From NCBI GenBank assembly GCA_017998735.1, contig JAGOCN010000107.1, forward strand, positions 1-6,398: a DNA stretch of 6,398 nt, given 5' to 3'. Position 1 is the first letter of the stretch. Each line of letters begins with the position of its first letter. Positions 1 through 4,904 of this stretch are shown piece by piece. The notes beneath the pieces are model-generated. The model made no database searches. It worked only from the letters and a program-made list of their open reading frames with translations, and was not told where the DNA came from. This DNA is from Giesbergeria sp. (GTDB lineage: Bacteria; Pseudomonadota; Gammaproteobacteria; Burkholderiales; Burkholderiaceae_C). Both the position numbers and the translations under genes were made by a program.

Positions 1-701
1 GTCAGGCGGTTGAGCGCGCGGTATTCGTTGAAGACAAATTTCTTGTAGCCGTCCACGCCAAAGTCGGCAAAACCGAAGTCAGTTTCCATAGCGTCAATCG
101 GCCCCTGGTGCGCTTCAATGACCTTCCACAGTTCGCCCTCGCTGACCAGCAAGTGGTGCCACGGCACTTCGTCGTAACGCCGCAGGTGCGAACCAAAAGG
201 CGAATAGAACAGCGGCTCGATCTGAATGAAAAAATAGCCGCCTGGCCGCAGGCAGGCATGCAGGTCGCTAAAGATCGGCGCCAGCTGGTCGCGCTGCACA
301 TGCTCGAAGGTGGACCAGCTCATGATGCCGTCCACCAGCGGGCGCCGCCCGGCCAGCGGCGCACCGGGCGTGATGGTCTCGAACGTCATGCCCGCCGGAA
401 TGCGCGCCATGCCCAGCTGCTCGCGCGCAATGCGCGGCAGCTTGGCATATTCGCGCCGGATGTCCACGCCATGGATGGCGGTGGCACCATGGCGCAGCAC
501 CAGCGCCAGGTCGGTGATGCCGTCGCCGCAGCCAAAGTTCAGCAGCTGCGCCGTGCGCACATCGAGCACGCTGCCTATCCAGTTGTGCACCACGTCAGCA
601 GCATATTCGAAATGCGCCCTGAACCACTCGTCGCTGATGCGCTGGGCATCCCACGGCGCCAGGCCCCACAGGCGTTCCTGCAGACGCAGCTTCCAGTTCA
701 T
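1..701 (-). CDS. Class I SAM-dependent methyltransferase, partial (3' end beyond left edge)
   Basis: An open frame reads from ATG at 701 to the window edge without a stop, giving 233 residues; the C-terminus is missing. It shows a class I (Rossmann) methyltransferase layout: SAM-binding motif I LLNFGCGDG at about 53-61, the acidic residue D80 (GVDI) expected to contact the ribose of SAM, a FEHV segment at 132-135 where this fold often has a catalytic or substrate-side residue, and PGGYFFIQIEPLF at 153-165, the usual loop after motif III. A likely role is methylating a small molecule or sugar in the cytoplasm; the substrate cannot be read from the sequence. It starts 51 nt after the stop of the other methyltransferase gene and probably shares its transcript. 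ATG 701 is preceded by only a weak GGTGG-like site. In-frame GTG codons at 728 and 743 are alternative starts, and an in-frame TGA at 753-755 bounds the frame. Its neighbours suggest glycan modification, which is inference. Confidence 0.85.
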   Translation of the reverse strand, partial: MNWKLRLQERLWGLAPWDAQRISDEWFRAHFEYAADVVHNWIGSVLDVRTAQLLNFGCGDGITDLALVLRHGATAIHGVDIRREYAKLPRIAREQLGMARIPAGMTFETITPGAPLAGRRPLVDGIMSWSTFEHVQRDQLAPIFSDLHACLRPGGYFFIQIEPLFYSPFGSHLRRYDEVPWHHLLVSEGELWKVIEAHQGPIDAMETDFGFADFGVDGYKKFVFNEYRALNRL

Positions 702-752
702 GGTGCCACCGCTTTCATCACTGTCCACGCATCGCAGTTGCACTGGGTAGGT

Positions 753-1646
753 TCACAGCCGGCGCAACACATAAGCATCCTGGTGGTTCCAAAAATGCAC
801 TGGCGCCTTGTGCACCAGGCATTCCGCGCCTAAGGTGTCTGCAATGCTCTGCAACACAAAGGCCTCGGATGTGAAAGCCGTGCCGTACTCCTGCGCATCT
901 ATGGCATTCGATTCGCTGGACGGGGCAAAAAAGAAACCATCGCTGTCCAGCACCACACTGTCAAACACGGCGGCCTTCACGCCATGCGTGCTGAACACCA
1001 GCAAGCCCCCTGGCGCTACTGCTTCGTACAGCACCTTGAGCCAGCGCGACCAAGTGCTGCGCGGCAGGTGGCTGAACAGCGACAGCACAAACACCAGCTC
1101 ATAGCGCTGCGGCCATTGCACTTCCTCGGGCACGCTGGCCGACAAGAAGCCATCCACGCCAAAAGTGCTTTTCGAAAACTCCACTGCGCTGGGCACGACG
1201 TCCGACACCACCACGCGGCCGGTGTCCAACGCCTTAACCAGGTGCCGTGTGAAGCGGCCATGGCCGCTGGCAAATTCCAGCACGCGCGGGGTTTTCAGCA
1301 AAGGCTGGTCCACGGCTTCAAGCAGCAGCATCAGCTCCGACAGCGTGCGCCAGCCGTCGGCAAAATAGTCGCGCAGCGGATTGTGGCTGGAAGGATGGCC
1401 AGCAAAGAAGCCAAAAATATCGTCCTGCGGTGAGATGCTGCAGTCCAGCCCCGCCATGTTGGTGAACGAGCCAACCAGGCCATGGCTTTCAATCAGGGCG
1501 TGCGCCGCCAGCACCGTGTCGCGCTCGTCGCGCGCACGCGCCAGCACCTGTGCGGCGCCTGCCCGGTCGCCTTGGGCCAGCAGTTGCTGACCTTCGTCTA
1601 GCAGGCGCTGGCCAAGGCTAGGATGTTGCGTTGTGGAGGATGTCAT
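753..1646 (-). CDS. Class I SAM-dependent methyltransferase with TPR-like N-terminal helices
   Basis: This encodes 297 residues if started at ATG 1646. Residues 10-55 form a helical stretch resembling a tetratricopeptide hairpin (LLAQGDRAGAAQVLARARDE). Residues 58-110 are a linker with many aromatic residues (IFGFFAGHP, LRDYFADGW). The methyltransferase core follows: motif I LEFASGHGRF at 123-132, acidic D149 (VVSDVVP), YELVFVLSLFSHL at 182-194 and APGGLLVFSTHG at 211-222. It probably transfers methyl from SAM to a small or glycan substrate in the cytoplasm; the substrate is unknown. The frame extends to 1775, but that start would overlap the end of the ATPase gene and is unlikely. ATG 1676 is a real alternative, adding ten residues and lying 17 nt from the ATPase stop. 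AGGA at 1660-1663 sits 13 nt before ATG 1646, a long spacing, so the start is uncertain. The position directly behind a Wzt-type ATPase suggests a role in capping or modifying the exported polysaccharide. Confidence 0.87.
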   Translation of the reverse strand: MTSSTTQHPSLGQRLLDEGQQLLAQGDRAGAAQVLARARDERDTVLAAHALIESHGLVGSFTNMAGLDCSISPQDDIFGFFAGHPSSHNPLRDYFADGWRTLSELMLLLEAVDQPLLKTPRVLEFASGHGRFTRHLVKALDTGRVVVSDVVPSAVEFSKSTFGVDGFLSASVPEEVQWPQRYELVFVLSLFSHLPRSTWSRWLKVLYEAVAPGGLLVFSTHGVKAAVFDSVVLDSDGFFFAPSSESNAIDAQEYGTAFTSEAFVLQSIADTLGAECLVHKAPVHFWNHQDAYVLRRL

Positions 1647-1693
1647 AGGGGGTGGATTATCCTGCCCAGCCGGCATGCAGCATACCCGCTGGC

Positions 1694-3028
1694 TCAGGCC
1701 CAGTGGTGCGGCAGGCGCACCAACCCCGGCAGGGGCTTCGGGAAGATGAAGCTGAAATGCAGAAACTGGAACCATTCGTCGTACACCGCCAGCCCGGTCT
1801 CATCGAACAGAAAAACGCTGATGACGTAGTCGCCGCTGTGCAGCGGCAACTCGGGAAAAGTCAGCACCGATTGCCAGGTGCCGTCGGGCAACTGCACCGG
1901 CATGGCACCGTCCTCATGCGTTGCCAGCGACGTAATGCCCACGCCCTGCGACTGCTCAATCATGAAGCCGATGTGCGGACGCTCGGCGCCGCGCCCCCGG
2001 GCGGTGATGGTGACCACCAAGTCCAGGCTGTGGAGCACGCCAGGGCGTTCGCCCTGCGGCTCGCCCAGGTCTTTCACATCGACCGACAGAATGCGGGCGC
2101 TGCCCTTGTCCTGTGCTGTTGCCGGTGCAGCGCCGTGGACAGCAGCGGGCGCGATATCCAATGCAACCACTGCCCCGCTGTCCTGTGCATGTACAGAATT
2201 CGAAGCCGCTGGTGCCGCGCCCGGCTCTTGCGCCAAGCGCTGGCGCGAGTGCAGGTCGTAGGCGGCCAGCACCGGCTCGGTGGCACCCAGTTGCGCCACG
2301 CGCCCACCTTTGAGCCACAGCGCCACGTCGCACAGGTGGCGAATGTGGTACGGGCTGTGCGAGCAAAACAAAATAGTGCAGCCATTGCTGCGGAACGCCA
2401 TGATGCGTTCGATACATTTCTTCTGAAAATGCTGGTCGCCCACGGCCAGTGCTTCGTCAATGATCAGCACGTCTGGCTTCACCGCTGTGACCAGCGCAAA
2501 GGCCAGCCGCACCGCCATGCCCGACGAATAGGTCTTGACCGGCCGGTCCAGCGCCTCGCCCAGCTCGCAAAACTCGATGATGTCCGGCTCCAGCCGCGCC
2601 ATCTCTTGGTGATCGATACCAATCAGGCTGCCGCCAAAGTACAGGTTGTCGCGCCCGCTGAAGTCGGGGTGAAACCCCGCGCCCAGCTCCAGAATGGCCG
2701 TGACGCGGCCCACGCACTCGATGCTGCCGGTGCTGGGCTGAAGCGTGCCGGCCAGCAGCTTAAGCAGCGAGCTTTTGCCGGCGCCGTTGTCGCCAATCAC
2801 GCCAATGCACTGGCCGCGCTGCAGCTCAAACGACACATCCTGCAGCGCCCAGTGGCTGTGGTGGTGGGCATGGCCGGTGACCAGCGCCTTGAGCCGGTCG
2901 CGCGGCGACGCGTACAGCTTGTATTCCTTACCCAGCCCTTGCACTTTCAGCACAGTCGTGTTGCCACCGGCAGGGCAGGTGTTGGCTGCGCCTTGCGGGT
3001 CAATGGGGCATTGCTGCTGCGCCGTCAC
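1694..3028 (-). CDS. wzt: Polysaccharide ABC exporter ATP-binding protein, Wzt type with C-terminal binding domain
   Basis: This is the nucleotide-binding subunit of an ABC-2 exporter for O-antigen-like glycans, acting at the cytoplasmic face of the inner membrane. With GTG at 3028 as start it has 444 residues. Seen: an N-terminal tail of about 25 residues; ATPase core at 26-250 with Walker A GDNGAGKSS (79-87), LELGAGFHPDFSGRDNLY (113-130) in the Q-loop region, ABC signature YSSGM (167-171), Walker B DVLIIDE (186-192, catalytic E192) and H-loop CSHS (H224). An Ala-rich linker (about 258-312) leads to a beta-rich C-terminal domain (about 313-430, ending DEWFQFLHFSFIF) of the Wzt_C kind. Known family members with this tail bind the modified non-reducing end of the glycan before export. 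GTG is chosen because GTGA overlaps the permease stop by 4 nt and GGTGGA (3035-3040) lies 6 nt upstream. The frame continues upstream to an ATG at 3196, but that part lies inside the permease gene and is not protein-like. The symbol is a family-type name; capsule or another glycan is equally possible. Confidence 0.93.
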   Translation of the reverse strand: MTAQQQCPIDPQGAANTCPAGGNTTVLKVQGLGKEYKLYASPRDRLKALVTGHAHHHSHWALQDVSFELQRGQCIGVIGDNGAGKSSLLKLLAGTLQPSTGSIECVGRVTAILELGAGFHPDFSGRDNLYFGGSLIGIDHQEMARLEPDIIEFCELGEALDRPVKTYSSGMAVRLAFALVTAVKPDVLIIDEALAVGDQHFQKKCIERIMAFRSNGCTILFCSHSPYHIRHLCDVALWLKGGRVAQLGATEPVLAAYDLHSRQRLAQEPGAAPAASNSVHAQDSGAVVALDIAPAAVHGAAPATAQDKGSARILSVDVKDLGEPQGERPGVLHSLDLVVTITARGRGAERPHIGFMIEQSQGVGITSLATHEDGAMPVQLPDGTWQSVLTFPELPLHSGDYVISVFLFDETGLAVYDEWFQFLHFSFIFPKPLPGLVRLPHHWA

Positions 3029-3825
3029 AGCCAGTCCACCAGCTGGTCGCGGCTGCGCGCCACCATCACGTTCAAGGCCAGTGCCAGTGCGGCCAGCCAC
3101 ACCAGCACCACCAGCCACACGCTGGGAGGCGGCCATGCGCCCTGCAGCAGCACCTGCTGGTAGCCAATGACAAACGCCGTGGCCGGGTTCAGCCACAGCA
3201 CCCAGCGCCAGTTTTCAGGGAACAAGGTGAGTGGAAAAAGAATGGGGCTGAGGTAAATGCCCACCGACAGCAAAAAGCCCACCACCTGCACCGTGTCGCG
3301 CAGGGCCGCCGCCAAAATGGCCAGCAAATAGCCCAGCAGCAGGCACAGCAGCAACTGCAGCAGAAGCAGCGGTGCAAAGGCTAGAACGGCCGGGTTGAAA
3401 CGGTGCAGCGGCGTGTACACCAGGGCCACCAGCAGCAGCAGCGGCCCGTAGATCACAGCGCTGGCCAGCACGGCGCGCACCACAATCAGCACCGGCGGCA
3501 AGGGGTTTTTCTGCAGCAGGCCGCCAGCCTCGATCAGGCTGTTCATGCCGCGCGACACCGCGTCGCAAAACGCCATCCAGGGCAGTGCGCCCACCACCAG
3601 AAAAGTGCCCACGGCGTGCGTGGGCGCGCCTTCGCCCAGGCGCATGGAAAACACCACGTCAAACACCAGGTAATAGGCCGCCACAGTCAGCAGCGGCTGC
3701 AGGTACGGCCACAGCACACCAACAGCGGTGCCGGCATGGCGGGCGGCCACCTCGCGACGCGTGAGCACCCAGACAAGCGAACGCGCGCTCCACACGGAGC
3801 GCAATTCATGGAACAAGGCAATCAT
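3025..3825 (-). CDS. wzm: Polysaccharide ABC-2 exporter permease, Wzm/TagG type
   Basis: This 266-residue inner-membrane protein has the usual length of Wzm/KpsM/TagG permeases. The N-terminal cytoplasmic helix carries the family's basic interface sequence (RREVAARHAGTAVGVLWPYL, 23-42). About six hydrophobic segments follow, near 35-60, 72-90, 113-137, 147-171, 180-200 and 234-254, with the characteristic LNPATAF at 212-218 before the last membrane helix and a short basic cytoplasmic tail (ARSRDQLVDWL). It would form a dimeric channel with the Wzt-type ATPase encoded immediately downstream and move a lipid-linked glycan to the periplasmic side. Its stop overlaps the ATPase GTG by 4 nt, so the two subunits are probably made in a coupled, balanced way. 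The start ATG at 3825 has no recognisable Shine-Dalgarno, and a GC hairpin (3832-3851) covers the place where one would lie. I found no other start that keeps the basic N-terminal helix. Which glycan is exported cannot be told. Confidence 0.93.
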   Translation of the reverse strand: MIALFHELRSVWSARSLVWVLTRREVAARHAGTAVGVLWPYLQPLLTVAAYYLVFDVVFSMRLGEGAPTHAVGTFLVVGALPWMAFCDAVSRGMNSLIEAGGLLQKNPLPPVLIVVRAVLASAVIYGPLLLLVALVYTPLHRFNPAVLAFAPLLLLQLLLCLLLGYLLAILAAALRDTVQVVGFLLSVGIYLSPILFPLTLFPENWRWVLWLNPATAFVIGYQQVLLQGAWPPPSVWLVVLVWLAALALALNVMVARSRDQLVDWL

Positions 3826-3912
3826 TCAAGCTGCGGCGGGCCTGCGCCGCACGAAAAATCCAAACAAGGGATTGTGCCTTTCGCACCATTTGGGGAGCAT
3901 GGCCGGGATGGT
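3826..3912 (-). other. 87-bp gap between the foldase and permease genes
   Basis: On the transcribed strand this gap contains, in order, a weak GTGC/GCAC stem, a weak AATCC/GGATT stem with a short T-run (positions about 3854-3871) and the strong GC hairpin at 3832-3851. I see no pair of convincing -35 and -10 boxes. Two readings are possible: the glycan genes continue the upstream transcript, or a promoter that does not match the sigma-70 consensus lies here. The gap also marks the change from lower-GC to higher-GC genes. Confidence 0.4.
3832..3851 (-). promoter_or_regulatory. GC hairpin over the translation start region of the permease gene
   Basis: A perfect 7-bp inverted repeat (TGCGGCG / CGCCGCA, 6-nt loop) lies in the leader and ends six bases before the permease ATG (GCTTGA then ATG). 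In mRNA this stem would occupy the usual ribosome-binding position. No T-run follows it on the minus strand, so it is not an intrinsic terminator. A role in lowering permease translation is inferred. Confidence 0.45.
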
Positions 3913-4821
3913 CTATTTCTCAGGTTTGTAACCTGCAGCAAATGCCTCAATGGCTGCCACATCTGGTTTGGCGCCCGCCTGAATCTTTTGAACTTCTGCC
4001 AGACGGGCATCCTGCAGTGCCTTGCCTCGCACTTCCTCTACCAGTGCATCGTGCACTTCTTCATAAGACTGCCGTTTGGCCGGCTTTTTCTCTGTCAACT
4101 GAATAATGTGGTAACCGAATTTGGATTCCACCAAGTCGCTCAGATCACCTGGCTTGCTCAGTGCAAAGGCTGCAGTGTCGAATTCAGGCACCATGCGACC
4201 ATGCTCAAACGCACCCAGGTCGCCACCCTTGGCAGCGCTGCCAGGGTCTTTGGAGTGCTCTTTGGCCAGCACTGCAAAATCGACGCCCGCCTTCAATTGT
4301 TTAAGCACAGCCTCAGCGTCCGTCCGCGCTTTGTCTCCGTCCTTGGACAACAAAATATGCCGTACATGGACTTGTTCCTTGGTCTTGAACCGATCCGGGT
4401 TGGCCTTGTGCACGTTGCGGGCCATCGCTTCCAGCGCTGCACCACTGGGCATGTTTTTTTCGTCCATCTTCAAAATCAGCGCATCCGATAGCACCTTGTC
4501 CCGTGCAATGGACGCAGCAGCGGCAATGGCTGGATCTTTGTCCAGACCTTTTTCTACAGCTTGGTTGGCCAGCACGCGGCGGATGTAAAGATTTTCTGCA
4601 ATCTGTGCCGTCTTGCGTACGTCGGACAGAACCAGACTGCGCATCTCGGGCGGCATGCGTTCCGAATCTGCCTGCATGTCAGCGGCCGTGATGGTCACAC
4701 CCTGGCCTTGCACCAGTGCGGTAGGTTGTGCATGCGCTGCACCAGCCAACAAAGTCGATAGAGCAAAAGCACTTGCGATAGGCGCAAGCGGAAGGGAAAC
4801 AACGGAAAAAAATGGGGTCAT
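3913..4821 (-). CDS. Periplasmic peptidyl-prolyl cis-trans isomerase, parvulin (PPIC) type
   Basis: This 302-residue protein should catalyse cis-trans isomerisation of X-Pro bonds and help fold exported proteins in the periplasm. It has a Sec-type signal peptide with a hydrophobic segment and an AHA-QP cleavage site after about residue 31; the n-region lacks Lys or Arg, which is unusual. A helical N-terminal domain (about 40-148) is followed by one parvulin domain (about 151-245) with VRHILL (H155), the GGDLGAFEHGRM turn (199-210), VPEFDTAAFAL (211-221) and FGYHIIQL (H238). A charged helical tail ends the protein. The layout of one PPIase domain after a chaperone-like helical domain resembles PrsA, PpiD fragments or single-domain SurA relatives; it is not a full SurA, which has two parvulin domains. 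ATG 4821 is the only good start: AGGA at 4833-4836 lies 11 nt upstream, and no other ATG, GTG or TTG precedes it in frame before a TAA. It lies directly behind the terminator of the surface-protein gene, suggesting that protein as a client (inference). Confidence 0.92.
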   Translation of the reverse strand: MTPFFSVVSLPLAPIASAFALSTLLAGAAHAQPTALVQGQGVTITAADMQADSERMPPEMRSLVLSDVRKTAQIAENLYIRRVLANQAVEKGLDKDPAIAAAASIARDKVLSDALILKMDEKNMPSGAALEAMARNVHKANPDRFKTKEQVHVRHILLSKDGDKARTDAEAVLKQLKAGVDFAVLAKEHSKDPGSAAKGGDLGAFEHGRMVPEFDTAAFALSKPGDLSDLVESKFGYHIIQLTEKKPAKRQSYEEVHDALVEEVRGKALQDARLAEVQKIQAGAKPDVAAIEAFAAGYKPEK

Positions 4822-4844
4822 TGTTCGTGAAATCCTGTAGACAT

Positions 4845-4874
4845 AAAAAAAGCGGGGGCTAGCCCCCGCTTTTT
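4845..4874 (-). terminator. Strong intrinsic terminator after the surface-protein gene
   Basis: On the minus strand the stem GCGGGGG pairs with CCCCCGC around a CTAG loop and is followed by seven T residues (4845-4851). Five flanking A residues can pair with the T-run and lengthen the stem. It starts about 30 nt after the surface-protein stop codon and should end that transcript. Because the element is symmetric it would also work on the plus strand (T5 at 4870-4874), but I see no plus-strand gene entering it. The T-run ends only 23 nt before the foldase ATG. Confidence 0.93.
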
Positions 4875-4878
4875 AGAC

Positions 4879-4890
4879 CGCATTAATGCG
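4879..4890. repeat. 12-bp perfect palindrome CGCATTAATGCG
   Basis: A perfect palindrome lies between the surface-protein stop codon (4905-4907) and the terminator stem. Its half-sites CGCATT/AATGCG could be a protein-binding operator or a small hairpin protecting the 3' end of the mRNA. It has no T-run. A chance palindrome is possible. Confidence 0.4.
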
Positions 4891-4904
4891 AGAAGTTTCT
4901 ATGC

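Noticed and set aside
2..301. Minus-strand 99-codon open frame at the left edge
   Set aside because: It lies in a different frame inside the partial methyltransferase, whose motifs and uninterrupted frame from 701 are convincing.
108..833. Plus-strand open frame of 241 codons opposite the left-edge methyltransferase
   Set aside because: The minus strand encodes motif I and the other methyltransferase motifs. The plus frame has shadow-type composition and spans the gap between two real genes.
1647..1775. Start of the first methyltransferase at 1775
   Set aside because: It would overlap 82 bases of the ATPase C-terminus and add residues of shadow-type composition. ATG 1646 or 1676 fits the gene spacing.
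1652..3163. Long plus-strand open frame (503 codons) opposite the ATPase gene
   Set aside because: It is antisense to a clearly recognisable ATPase, its translation is rich in Gln, His, Arg and Ala with no domain motifs, and such frames are common opposite GC-rich codons.
3028..3196. N-terminal extension of the ATPase to ATG 3196
   Set aside because: The added 56 residues are out-of-frame permease sequence with no family likeness. GTG 3028 has a ribosome-binding site and a typical 4-nt overlap.
3854..3871. Possible terminator between foldase and permease (AATCC/GGATT stem then T residues)
   Set aside because: The stem is only five AT-containing pairs with a seven-base loop and a very short T-run, too weak to call.
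3403..4491. Plus-strand open frame of 362 codons
   Set aside because: It runs across both the permease and the foldase genes on the opposite strand and shows no domain; a shadow frame.
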